DNA from: an uncultured Oscillospiraceae bacterium
GTDB taxonomy: Bacteria > Bacillota > Clostridia > Oscillospirales > Oscillospiraceae
Reading direction: 5' to 3'
Assembly: GCA_934591725.1 (NCBI GenBank)
Contig: CAKTPR010000073.1
Span: forward strand, 1-10,709
Length of the DNA: 10,709 nt
Part shown: positions 1-6,696 of the stretch, piece after piece
How the letters are laid out: each line of letters starts with the position of its first letter
How positions within the stretch are numbered: position 1 is the stretch's first letter
Program-made: the position numbers and the translations under genes
The notes under the pieces: generated by a model
Told to the model about the DNA's origin: nothing
The model's database searches: none
The model's input: only the letters and a program-made list of their open reading frames with translations

Positions 1-66
1 CCAGAAAATGCCTCGGCTGGCTCTCCCCAACAGAGCTTTTTCAATCAAAAAGTGTTGCACTTGCTT

Positions 67-109
67 GACAATCTGCCCTGTCAGCCGCAAGGCTGACTGA
101 GGGATTGTT
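67..109. repeat. Imperfect inverted repeat, REP-like
   Basis: The core TCAGCC-GCAA-GGCTGA (81-96) is a perfect 6-bp stem with a GCAA (GNRA-type) tetraloop. The flanks GACAATC (67-73) and GATTGTT (103-109) pair again around a mismatched CCCTG/CTGAGGG section. I recall intergenic elements with paired 'gtcagcc/ggctgac' arms next to 'gctcccctt/aaggggagc' arms in gut Clostridia, and this resembles one. Whether it is repeated in this genome cannot be seen from a single copy. Confidence 0.4.
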
Positions 110-164
110 GCCGCAGCTGCGAAAAAAGACTCAGCATTTTTATCCCCTCAGGCGCTGCGCGACA

Positions 165-195
165 GCTCCCCTTGAAAAAACAAGGGGAGCCTTTT
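165..195 (+). terminator. Hairpin with short T-run (terminator-like)
   Basis: GCTCCCCTTG (165-174) pairs perfectly with CAAGGGGAGC (181-190) around a six-A loop, followed by CTTTT. The shape is that of a rho-independent terminator. It could serve an upstream gene outside the window, or be the second half of the repeat element that starts near 67. Confidence 0.5.
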
Positions 196-260
196 GCCGC
201 GTTCATTAAGACGAATTAAACATCGTTTATAAAAACTTAAGGAATTTACATAACAACATG

Positions 261-269
261 TGCTATAAT
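261..269 (+). promoter_or_regulatory. Extended -10 promoter of the lipoprotein gene
   Basis: TG-C-TATAAT gives a perfect -10 hexamer (264-269) with the upstream TG of an extended -10 element. No good -35 hexamer lies 16-18 bp upstream; TTTACA at 245-250 is too close. A start near 276 leaves about 25 nt of leader, containing AGGAGG at 291-296. Confidence 0.6.
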
Positions 270-301
270 GCAGGGCGTACCAAATCTATCAGGAGGTCAA
301 C

Positions 302-2737
302 ATGAAGCATAAATTCAGATCCTGTGCCGCACTGCTTATGGCGCTGTGCATGGTATTCAGCCTTGCCGCCTGCGGCCAGAACGGGAGCACAGGCAGTGAT
401 ACAAAACAGACCGGAAAGAACAGCAGCGAGCCGACCCCGGAATTTGCCTATACCGCGAGCTTCACAAAGCTGCGCGAAAACAGCAAGGATAACTCTCAGC
501 CCCAGACCGTGACCGCCGACGGCTTCTACAGTGTCGGCAATGAAAAGGTCGGCGACAACACCCCCGAGGGCGTGACGCCAGATTATGAGGGGCAGTATGA
601 CGTGTACGCGCCGTACATCACCTTCACCGATTTCAGCGGCAAGGTGACAAAGCTTGAAAGCTACGTCCCAGTCGAGGAAGATCAGAGCAACGCGGATAAG
701 CGCGACTACGCAGGCAGCCACAGCATCGCTGGTGTCGCCGTGAATGATGACGGCAGCCTGACGATCATCGAGAACGTCTACCTCTCATGGTCGGATGCTC
801 CCGCCGACGTTAAGAGCGACAGCGACGAGTACTATAATTACTACCAGAGCGAGAACCGCTACTACCTGCGCGTGCTCGATAAGACCGGCGCGGAGGTAAG
901 CAGCGCAAAGCTCGATGCGGACACCTCGTCCGATGACTTCTATGTCAGCCAGTTCGTGCTCGACGAAGCCGGGAACGCCCTTGTGATGAGCAGCATCGCG
1001 CTCACCGCGTTCGCGCCCGACGGCAGCCTCGCTTATGCGATCCCGGTCGACGGCTATATCTATTCGATCGCAACTCTGCGCGATGGGCGCATCGGCGTGC
1101 TTGCGATGGACATGAGCAGCCATGACTTCGCGCTCAATATCGTCGACAGCAAGGCCGGGGTCTTTGACAGTACGAGCTACACCATGCCGTTCGACGCCTA
1201 CAACCTCATCAGCGGCGGTGGGGATTACGACCTGTATTACACCAGCGGCGTCAATTTCTATGGATACTCCCTTGAGACCGAGACAGCCGAGAAGCTGTTC
1301 AGCTGGATAAGCTGCGATGTCGACAGCAACGAGCTCGCGCTCGTGAACGTGTCCGACGACGGGACGATCAGCGGCTTCACCGGCGGCTACGACGACAAGG
1401 CCGAGACCTACAGCCTTGACTATGTCACCGTCGCCAAGGTTCCCTATGACTCCGTACCGCAGAAGATCAGCCTGAGCATGGCCGCCATGTACGTGGACAA
1501 CAGCACCCAGAAGGCCGTTATAGACTTCAACCGCTCGAACGACAAGTACCGCATCGACCTTGTGGATTACTCTGAGTATAACACCGAGGACGACTACACC
1601 GCCGGTCTCACCAAGCTCAACACCGAGATCATGGCCGGCAACATGCCGGACATCCTCGCCATCGATACCCGGACCCCCTACCGTCAGTACGCAGCAAAGG
1701 GACTGCTCGAGGATCTCTACCCCTATATCGACGCGGACAGCGAGCTTGACCGCAGCGATTACTTCCCGAACGTCTTTGCCGCGCTCGAGGTAAACGGCGG
1801 GCTCTACACCGCCTGCGCGGGCTTCGGCATCCTCTCGGCAGTCGGCGCGGCTTCCATCGTCGGCGATACCCCGGGCTGGACATACGACGAGTACTATGAA
1901 GCGCTCGCGAAAATGCCCGAGGGCTGCGAGGGCTTTGACTACGGCTACGACCGCAACACCCTGCTGACGCTGTGCCTTGCGCTCGACATGGACGATTACA
2001 TGGACTGGAGCACCGGCGAGTGCCGCTTTGACAGCGAGGACTTCGTGAAGCTGCTTGAGTTTGCAAACCAGAACAACAAAGACTTTGACTACGAGAACGC
2101 CGAACACACCGAGGAGGACACCGCCGCCAACCGCATCCGCGAGGGCAAGCAGATGCTGACGATGGCAAACTTCTACAGCGCGGATTTTATGTACAATAAC
2201 TTTGAGCAGACGTTCGGCGCGCCCGTCACGATAAAGGGCTTCCCGACGATGCACGGCGTGGGCAACATGATAACCACACAGTCCTCCTACGCCATGAGCA
2301 GCACCTGCCAGTATAAGGACGCGGCATGGCAGTTCCTCCGCACATTCCTGACCGAGGACTACCAGAAAGACGTGTTCTATCTGCCGACGAACATGAAAGT
2401 CTTTGAAAAGCAGCTTGCTGACTCCATGGTCGTCGAGTACGAGAAGGACCCGAACGGCAACTACATGCTCGACGAAAATGGCGAGCGCATCCCCGTCTCC
2501 AAGGGCATGATCTCCGACGGCGTCAATACCTATACGATATACGCCACCACTCAGGAGCAGGCCGACCAGCTGCGTCAGGCAATAGCCGACACCACCAAGC
2601 TCATGAACTATGACATGAGCATCGTGAACATTGTCACCGAGCAGGCCGCGGCGTACTTCTCCGGTCAGAAGAGCGCCGAGGAGGTCGCAAAGCTCATCCA
2701 GAGCAAGGCAAACATCTATATAAACGAACAGCGATAA
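302..2737 (+). CDS. Solute-binding lipoprotein with propeller-like N-terminal half
   Basis: This 811-residue protein is probably a surface-anchored substrate receptor. The start is fixed by AGGAGG at 291-296. It opens with a lipoprotein signal: a basic N-terminus, a hydrophobic core and lipobox LAAC, with Cys24 as the lipidated residue. Residues about 30-385 contain recurring beta-rich segments with Asp-x-Gly turns (VNDDGS, APDGS, LRDG, VSDDGT), suggesting a beta-propeller-like domain. From about 387 onward the sequence reads as a family 1 extracellular solute-binding protein: an MPDILAID segment near 443, a GLLEDLYPYI segment, a central LEVNGGLYTA segment, and AAWQFLRTFLTEDYQ near 670-685. 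Typical family members have 400-550 residues, so the N-terminal half is extra. No permease or ATPase gene adjoins it; it has its own promoter and terminator and must act alone or with a distant transporter. The ligand is unknown. The binding-protein call is firm; the propeller is inferred. Confidence 0.85.
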   Translation: MKHKFRSCAALLMALCMVFSLAACGQNGSTGSDTKQTGKNSSEPTPEFAYTASFTKLRENSKDNSQPQTVTADGFYSVGNEKVGDNTPEGVTPDYEGQYDVYAPYITFTDFSGKVTKLESYVPVEEDQSNADKRDYAGSHSIAGVAVNDDGSLTIIENVYLSWSDAPADVKSDSDEYYNYYQSENRYYLRVLDKTGAEVSSAKLDADTSSDDFYVSQFVLDEAGNALVMSSIALTAFAPDGSLAYAIPVDGYIYSIATLRDGRIGVLAMDMSSHDFALNIVDSKAGVFDSTSYTMPFDAYNLISGGGDYDLYYTSGVNFYGYSLETETAEKLFSWISCDVDSNELALVNVSDDGTISGFTGGYDDKAETYSLDYVTVAKVPYDSVPQKISLSMAAMYVDNSTQKAVIDFNRSNDKYRIDLVDYSEYNTEDDYTAGLTKLNTEIMAGNMPDILAIDTRTPYRQYAAKGLLEDLYPYIDADSELDRSDYFPNVFAALEVNGGLYTACAGFGILSAVGAASIVGDTPGWTYDEYYEALAKMPEGCEGFDYGYDRNTLLTLCLALDMDDYMDWSTGECRFDSEDFVKLLEFANQNNKDFDYENAEHTEEDTAANRIREGKQMLTMANFYSADFMYNNFEQTFGAPVTIKGFPTMHGVGNMITTQSSYAMSSTCQYKDAAWQFLRTFLTEDYQKDVFYLPTNMKVFEKQLADSMVVEYEKDPNGNYMLDENGERIPVSKGMISDGVNTYTIYATTQEQADQLRQAIADTTKLMNYDMSIVNIVTEQAAAYFSGQKSAEEVAKLIQSKANIYINEQR

Positions 2738-2741
2738 AACA

Positions 2742-2778
2742 CAGCGGCAGCCGTCTTCCATGGCTGCCGCTGCTTTTT
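2742..2778. terminator. Bidirectional terminator between convergent genes
   Basis: CAGCGGCAGCC (2742-2752) pairs perfectly with GGCTGCCGCTG (2762-2772) around a 9-nt loop and is followed by CTTTTT on the plus strand. Read on the minus strand, the same stem is followed by TGTTTTAT. It therefore can end both the lipoprotein transcript and the convergent lysR/membrane-protein transcript. Confidence 0.9.
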
Positions 2779-2786
2779 ATCGCGAT

Positions 2787-2813
2787 ATTTTATATAAATA
2801 AATTATATAAAAT
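2787..2813. repeat. AT-rich perfect inverted repeat
   Basis: ATTTTATATAA (2787-2797) and TTATATAAAAT (2803-2813) are perfect 11-bp arms around a 5-nt spacer made only of A and T. The right arm covers the stop codon and final codons of the small membrane-protein gene on the minus strand. It may be a simple AT-rich end or an mRNA 3' structure; no function is claimed. Confidence 0.6.
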
Positions 2814-3159
2814 ACAGCACCATATGCAGCGCGATAAACATAAGCAGAGCAAGCGAATACCAGCGGTGCCAACACATTTTCTTCCTGATATCCTTGGTCA
2901 TGTGACATGCGTATATAAGCACAAGGCCCGTCAGGAGCGCCGCAGCCCCCATGACCGGCAGCCACACGCCGTGGATCGCTAAAGCCTTGAAGGCGAAGAA
3001 AACGTGTATAAGCGCGAACAGCAGAAAGCCCCCGCTCGCAGCCTCGTGCAGCTTCATAAGAAGGGCGTTCGCCTTATGCGCTTCCGCTATCCTCAGAGGG
3101 TATTTTACGGCAAGCAGTATAAAGCAGGCAAGAGTGAGATAACCGAACAGCAGCGACAT
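2803..3159 (-). CDS. Small four-helix membrane protein, putative di-haem cytochrome b-like
   Basis: This 118-residue protein is almost entirely hydrophobic, with four predicted membrane helices (about 2-22, 40-61, 65-86 and 98-117). Histidines stand at 38 and 52 in helix 2 and at 98 and 112 in helix 4. Both pairs are His-x13-His, the spacing used for stacked haem b ligands in ferric-reductase/NOX and related membrane cytochromes. The protein is thus plausibly a compact four-helix bundle holding two haems that moves electrons across the membrane. No flavin or NAD(P)H domain is present, so a partner would be needed. It starts 15 bp after the lysR stop codon with its own AGGAG site and is surely co-transcribed with it. 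I do not recognise a named family; the haem role is inferred from spacing only. Membrane location is confident. Confidence 0.7.
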   Translation of the reverse strand: MSLLFGYLTLACFILLAVKYPLRIAEAHKANALLMKLHEAASGGFLLFALIHVFFAFKALAIHGVWLPVMGAAALLTGLVLIYACHMTKDIRKKMCWHRWYSLALLMFIALHMVLYFI

Positions 3160-3174
3160 GATGTTTCTCCTTTT

Positions 3175-4050
3175 TCATTTTATTTCCGAAACGTATTTCA
3201 CAACGTAGTCGACAAAGCGCCGCGTCGCGGGACCGGCCTTGTCCCCGGCGGCAATGGCGATGCCTATCGTGCGCTTGGCCTCGGGTATGAGCGGCATGAC
3301 CTGCAATTCGTCGTGCCGCCCCTTGAGCAGCAGCTCCGGCATTATGCTTATGCCCAGCCCCTGCTCGACCATGGCGATAACGGCATAGTCGTCCTTGGTG
3401 TAGAAGCGCACATTCGGCTTGACTCCCGCGGCGTCGAGCGCGCGCCGCGCGTCGTGCGCGGAGCTTTCCAGCAGGCTTATGAACGGCTCATGCTCGCACT
3501 CGATGAGCGGGAACTTCGGGTAGCTCTCGTACCGGCTGTGCTTCGGGAGTATCGCAAGCAGCCTGTCTTCCATCAGCGCGATGCACTCGCAGCCGACGGC
3601 CGAGGGCAGCGCGACAAAGCCGATGTCGACGCTCCCGTCGGACAGCCACTGCTCAACGTCGTGATAGTCCCCGTTGAGGAGCTTGAATTCGACCTTCGGA
3701 TAGTCATGCTGGAACTCCTTCAGCACCGTCGGCAGCCAGTGGACGGCGACGGAGGTGAACGCGCCTATGCGCACCGTGCCCGATTCAAGCCCGCGGATAG
3801 CCGAGGCGGTCTGATTGAGCTGCTCTGCGCTGCTTAAGAGGTTCCGCACTGCGGGCATGAGCCGCTCGCCCTCCTCGGTAAGGCGCACTCCAGCGCGGCT
3901 GCGGATAAGCACCGCGAAGCCCAGCTCCTTTTCAAGCGCGTCTATACTGTGGCTCACGGCGGACTGCGTGCAGCCAAGCTCCGCCGCGGCGCGGGTCAGG
4001 CTCTTCGTCTCAACAACGGCGGTCAATGTCCGGTACTTGTCTATACTCAT
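3175..4050 (-). CDS. LysR-family transcriptional regulator
   Basis: This 291-residue protein has the usual LysR length. The N-terminal winged helix-turn-helix spans about residues 3-60, with the signature AAAELGCTQSAVSHSIDALE at 21-40 followed by the LTEEGERL wing at 57-64. The effector-binding domain, of type 2 periplasmic-binding fold, starts near residue 90 (GTVRIGAF). AGGAG lies 7 nt upstream of the ATG. It is transcribed divergently from the PutP-type symporter across a 169-bp spacer, the standard arrangement in which a LysR protein controls its neighbour and itself. It also shares a transcript with the small four-helix membrane protein. The probable target is the symporter gene and the probable effector is the imported solute or a product of it; both are inferred from position. 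The family call is secure. Confidence 0.95.
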   Translation of the reverse strand: MSIDKYRTLTAVVETKSLTRAAAELGCTQSAVSHSIDALEKELGFAVLIRSRAGVRLTEEGERLMPAVRNLLSSAEQLNQTASAIRGLESGTVRIGAFTSVAVHWLPTVLKEFQHDYPKVEFKLLNGDYHDVEQWLSDGSVDIGFVALPSAVGCECIALMEDRLLAILPKHSRYESYPKFPLIECEHEPFISLLESSAHDARRALDAAGVKPNVRFYTKDDYAVIAMVEQGLGISIMPELLLKGRHDELQVMPLIPEAKRTIGIAIAAGDKAGPATRRFVDYVVKYVSEIK

Positions 4051-4109
4051 TGTAAGACTCCTGCATGAAAAAAATTCATTTTGATATGAACATCATTATG
4101 GTGAGTTAT

Positions 4110-4138
4110 ATTATAGAAAAAAAACAGCTTATTTGCAA
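4110..4138 (-). promoter_or_regulatory. lysR promoter
   Basis: On the minus strand a perfect TATAAT -10 (plus coordinates 4110-4115) is preceded at 17 bp by TTGCAA (4133-4138) as the -35. The predicted start near 4103 leaves a leader of roughly 50 nt before the lysR ATG. The -35 hexamer sits across the centre of the dyad at 4118-4149, so a protein bound there would block this promoter. Confidence 0.6.
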
Positions 4139-4149
4139 GCTGTTTTTTT
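4118..4149. promoter_or_regulatory. Perfect dyad in the lysR-putP spacer (operator or terminator-like)
   Basis: A7-CAGCTT (4118-4130) and AAGCTG-T7 (4137-4149) form a 13-bp perfect dyad around ATTTGC. In RNA it would look like a bidirectional terminator, but it lies between two divergent promoters, where no incoming transcript is expected. It overlaps the lysR -35. A LysR operator for autoregulation is therefore the better reading; a true terminator for stray transcripts is the alternative. Confidence 0.5.
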
Positions 4150-4158
4150 CTTATGCCG

Positions 4159-4179
4159 CTTGCGAAAATGCTTTGCAAG
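4159..4179. promoter_or_regulatory. Second dyad, over the putP -35
   Basis: CTTGC (4159-4163) and GCAAG (4175-4179) are inverted arms separated by 11 bp, covering the symporter promoter -35. The right arm is part of TTTGCAAG (4172-4179), identical to 4132-4139 exactly 40 bp away. LysR proteins bind as tetramers to two such sites on one face of the helix, so this is a candidate activation or repression site. Confidence 0.4.
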
Positions 4180-4187
4180 AGTAAAAT
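4160..4187 (+). promoter_or_regulatory. putP promoter
   Basis: TTGCGA (4160-4165) and TAAAAT (4182-4187) are separated by 16 bp. The predicted start near 4194 lies just before the GAGGAG ribosome site at 4205-4210. Both hexamers are imperfect, consistent with a promoter that depends on an activator. Confidence 0.5.
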
Positions 4188-4219
4188 ACCACTTGTATTT
4201 GAAAGAGGAGTGAAAAGCC

Positions 4220-5749
4220 ATGTTCAACACATCAACGATCTGCATCCTTATTTCCGTCGTTGTCTACCTGCTGGGTATGCTGGCGATAGGCATAATGTAT
4301 TCTAAGAATTCCACGACCGAGGACTTCTACCTCGGCGGCAGAAAGCTCGGCCCTATCGTCACCGCGATGAGCACCGAGGCTTCCGATATGAGCGCGTACC
4401 TTCTGATGGGCGTTCCCGGTCTTGCCTTCTTCTGCGGCGTTGCCGAAGCTGGCTGGACAGCAATAGGTCTGGCGCTGGGTACATATCTCAACTGGCTCAT
4501 CGTCGCCAAGAGAATGAGGCAGTATTCCGCAAAGACCCATTCCATCACCGTGCCTGACTTCCTCGCCGTGCGCTTCCGCGATAACACCAAGGTCATCGAG
4601 ACCATCGGCGCGATCGTCGTCATCGTGTTCTTCGTGCCCTACACCGCATCGGGCTTTGCCGCCTGCGGCAAGCTCTTCAACAGCCTCTTCGGCTTTGATT
4701 ACATGACGGCAATGATAATCTCCGCCGCTGTCATCGTTGCCTACTGCGCGACCGGCGGTTTCATGGCGGCCTCCGTCACGAGCCTTATCCAGAGCATTGT
4801 TATGACCGCTGCGCTCGTCATCATTCTTGTTTACGGCACCAATGTTGCCGGCGGCTGGGACACTGTCGTCGCAAACGCAAAGGAGATCCCCGGCTATCTG
4901 AGCTTCACTGCGAGCACCAACATATTCGCTTCCGAAGCAGGAAAGTACACCCCCTTCATGATCGCCTCCACTCTGGCATGGGGTCTCGGCTACTTCGGCA
5001 TGCCCCATATTCTTATCCACTTCATGGCCGTTGAGGACGAGAACAAGCTCAAGATCAGCCGCCGCGTCGGCACCGTCTGGGTCGTTATCTCCCTGAGCGT
5101 CGCCGTCGTCATCGGCATCATCGGCTACAGCATGGCCAAGGCCGGCGCGCTCGCAATGCCCGGCACCGAGGCCGAGGCGGAGAACATGATCGTCAACTCC
5201 GCGGCGCTTCTGTCCACGCACGGCGTGTTCCCTGCGATCGTCGCAGGCATCATCATTGCCGGTATCCTCGCCGCTACCATGTCCACCGCCGACGCGCAGC
5301 TGCTCGCCGCGGCATCCGGTGTAACGCACAATATCCTCACCGATGTTTTCGGCATCAAGCTTTCCGATAAGAAGACCATGACCATCGCCCGCATCACCGT
5401 TATCGGTGTCGCGATCCTCGGCGTCATCTTCGCAAGCGACCCCAACAGCTCCATCTTCCGCGTCGTCTCCTTCGCATGGGCGGGCTTCGGCGCGACCTTC
5501 GGCCCCGTAGTTCTCTTCGGTCTGTTCTGGAAGCGCTGCAACAAGTGGGGCGCCATGAGCGGCATGATCGTCGGCGGCGTGATGGTATTCGTATGGAAGT
5601 ACCTCGTTGCTCCTATCGGCGGCGTCTTCGCGATATATGAGCTGCTGCCCGCATTCGTCATCTCCGCTATCGTCATAGTCGTCGTGAGCCTTCTTACTCC
5701 CGCTCCCGAAAAGGAGATTGTCGAGGAGTTCGAGTCCGTCGGTAAGTAA
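4220..5749 (+). CDS. putP: PutP-type sodium/solute symporter
   Basis: This 509-residue integral membrane protein belongs to the sodium:solute symporter (SSS) family and should couple sodium entry to uptake of proline or a similar small solute. It has about 13 hydrophobic segments along its whole length. Its N-terminal segment STEASDMSAYLLMGVPG (residues 51-67) matches the PutP sodium/substrate region; Asp56 corresponds to Asp55 of E. coli PutP. The segment around MSTADAQLL (354-362) matches the PutP helix carrying the sodium-binding Ser/Thr pair (Ser355, Thr356 here). Length is close to that of E. coli PutP (502). GAGGAG at 4205-4210 supports the start. It is transcribed alone from a promoter shared face-to-face with lysR and ends at a strong terminator. 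Proline is the likeliest substrate by family, but no proline-catabolism gene is next to it, so specificity is uncertain. Confidence 0.88.
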   Translation: MFNTSTICILISVVVYLLGMLAIGIMYSKNSTTEDFYLGGRKLGPIVTAMSTEASDMSAYLLMGVPGLAFFCGVAEAGWTAIGLALGTYLNWLIVAKRMRQYSAKTHSITVPDFLAVRFRDNTKVIETIGAIVVIVFFVPYTASGFAACGKLFNSLFGFDYMTAMIISAAVIVAYCATGGFMAASVTSLIQSIVMTAALVIILVYGTNVAGGWDTVVANAKEIPGYLSFTASTNIFASEAGKYTPFMIASTLAWGLGYFGMPHILIHFMAVEDENKLKISRRVGTVWVVISLSVAVVIGIIGYSMAKAGALAMPGTEAEAENMIVNSAALLSTHGVFPAIVAGIIIAGILAATMSTADAQLLAAASGVTHNILTDVFGIKLSDKKTMTIARITVIGVAILGVIFASDPNSSIFRVVSFAWAGFGATFGPVVLFGLFWKRCNKWGAMSGMIVGGVMVFVWKYLVAPIGGVFAIYELLPAFVISAIVIVVVSLLTPAPEKEIVEEFESVGK

Positions 5750-5766
5750 TAAAGTCTTGATTTTCA

Positions 5767-5798
5767 CCCCCGGAGCACCCGCTCCGGGGGTTCATTTT
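5767..5798 (+). terminator. Terminator of putP
   Basis: CCCCCGGAGC (5767-5776) pairs perfectly with GCTCCGGGGG (5781-5790) around the ACCC loop, followed by TTCATTTT. It lies 17 bp after the symporter stop codon. Confidence 0.9.
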
Positions 5799-5863
5799 GG
5801 AGTCGATATTGTCTTGCAAAAAAGCGTCACCGGTGCTACAAGGTGGCTGAGAATTATTTATTT

Positions 5864-5888
5864 GCTGCCGAATCGGCAGCTGTTTTAT
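5864..5888 (+). terminator. Second hairpin upstream of the hydrolase gene
   Basis: GCTGCCG (5864-5870) and CGGCAGC (5874-5880) form a 7-bp GC-rich stem with a 3-nt loop, followed by TGTTTTAT. It could be a back-up terminator for putP readthrough or an attenuator ahead of the hydrolase gene. The tight loop and interrupted T-run make it weaker than the hairpin at 5767. Confidence 0.45.
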
Positions 5889-5920
5889 GACACATCAGTT
5901 AGACGCAATTAACTAATATA

Positions 5921-5926
5921 GAGGTG
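5921..5926 (+). promoter_or_regulatory. Ribosome binding site that fixes the hydrolase start
   Basis: GAGGTG lies 6 nt before ATG 5933. An in-frame GTG at 5924 would sit inside this site and have no site of its own, so ATG 5933 is preferred. No clear promoter was found in 5799-5920. Confidence 0.7.
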
Positions 5927-5932
5927 TACAAG

Positions 5933-6679
5933 ATGGAAATAAAGCATTCCGGAAAAGTACAGGGAAGAAGCATCATGCTGCTGCACGGCAACCTCATGTG
6001 CTGGCGGCAGTTTGAGGATATTATACCGCTGCTGGAAAAGGACTGTTCCGTCTACGCCGTAAGCTTTGACGGCTTCGATGGCTCCGGAAGCACGACCTAC
6101 ACGACCGCTCAGGCGCAGGCGGATAAGCTGGAGGAGTACATTTGCAGCAACCTCGGCGGGCATCTGGATATGCTCTTTGCCGAGTCCCTCGGCTGCGGGC
6201 CGGCTGTGCTCTTGAAGTCATCCCAGAATGTGCGTATCGATCACATGATCCTCAGCGGGCCGGAGTATCTGGACTTCGGCGTGCTGAATGGGTTTATCTT
6301 AAAGGTCATGCCGCAGAAGCAGTACAAGACGGCGCGGGACAAGACCATGCCCGCCTGGGCGCTGCGCTTCATGGGGCAGACGGAGCAGGGCATGCAGACC
6401 ATGATGAGCCGCATCCCGGATAAGATAAGCCTTGAATCCGTCCGCGCCACATGGGCGGCGGGGCTGTACCTCTACCGCACGGCTTTCCCCGTGCAGCCGT
6501 CGGCGGAAGTCGCCTGCTGGTACGGTGAAAAAGAAGGGCACATGAAAAAGGCCATCGAGCTGCTGCGTCAGGCGTACCCGAAGCTGACCGTCCGCTGCTT
6601 TGAGGGCTTCGGCCACGGCGACATTATCAACCACCCTGAGCTGCTGGCAAAAGAGCTTACGCAGTTCATGAACAAGTAA
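5933..6679 (+). CDS. Alpha/beta-hydrolase fold protein
   Basis: This 248-residue soluble protein has the order of motifs of an alpha/beta hydrolase. LLHGNLMCW (16-24) supplies the oxyanion-hole HG. DGFDGSGST (46-54) matches the D-x-x-G-x-G-x-S loop common in the family. The nucleophile elbow is FAESLGCG (82-89) with Ser85, and GFGHGD (225-230) carries the catalytic His228. Two departures are visible: the elbow reads A-E-S-L-G rather than G-x-S-x-G, which is tolerated in some members, and the usual acid position (WYGEKEGH, 196-203) has Glu199 instead of Asp. It should cleave an ester, thioester or related bond, but no substrate can be read. It is 17 bp upstream of the ketopantoate-reductase-like gene and probably co-transcribed with it. 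No signal peptide is present. The fold is confident; an inactive enzyme is possible but less likely. Confidence 0.85.
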   Translation: MEIKHSGKVQGRSIMLLHGNLMCWRQFEDIIPLLEKDCSVYAVSFDGFDGSGSTTYTTAQAQADKLEEYICSNLGGHLDMLFAESLGCGPAVLLKSSQNVRIDHMILSGPEYLDFGVLNGFILKVMPQKQYKTARDKTMPAWALRFMGQTEQGMQTMMSRIPDKISLESVRATWAAGLYLYRTAFPVQPSAEVACWYGEKEGHMKKAIELLRQAYPKLTVRCFEGFGHGDIINHPELLAKELTQFMNK

Positions 6680-6696
6680 GATAAGGAGACTTTACA

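Larger units (their letters stand above)
1..301. other. Non-coding leader region with hairpins
   Basis: No convincing coding frame is visible here; the antisense frame opposite the start of the next gene shows no family signature. The stretch contains a weak hairpin with a T-run at 20-41, a larger imperfect inverted repeat at 67-109, a perfect 10-bp hairpin at 165-190, and the promoter and ribosome binding site of the lipoprotein gene. The weak 20-41 hairpin (GCTCT/AGAGC followed by five T) may be the terminator of a gene lying left of the window. Confidence 0.6.

Noticed and set aside
65..93. TTGACA at 65-70 as a promoter -35
   Set aside because: Nothing like a -10 hexamer occurs 16-18 bp downstream, and the region is part of an inverted repeat.
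785..2761. Long minus-strand open frame opposite the lipoprotein gene
   Set aside because: It has no recognisable domain and an unusual His/Val-rich composition, and it mirrors a plus frame with clear signal peptide and domains; it results from GC-rich codon use.
3004..3837. Plus-strand open frame opposite the LysR gene
   Set aside because: It overlaps two well-supported minus-strand genes, and its product shows no motif.
4220..5749. Assignment of the symporter as a pantothenate transporter (PanF), suggested by the PanE-like gene nearby
   Set aside because: The SDMSAYLLMGVPG segment is PutP-like rather than PanF-like, and the PanE-like protein lacks its catalytic region.
4232..5767. Long minus-strand open frame opposite the symporter gene
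   Set aside because: Its Asp/Gly/His-rich sequence has no family signature and is the reverse reading of a certain membrane protein gene.
5826..5852. A string resembling the start of a TPP riboswitch (GGTGCTACAAGGTGGCTGAGA)
   Set aside because: The GGTGC and CTGAGA pieces are present, but the conserved CCTGAT and TAATACCAGCGTAGGGA parts are not found downstream, and the gene after it has no thiamine link.
5924..5932. GTG start for the alpha/beta hydrolase
   Set aside because: The GTG is part of the GAGGTG ribosome site; ATG 5933 lies at the proper distance.
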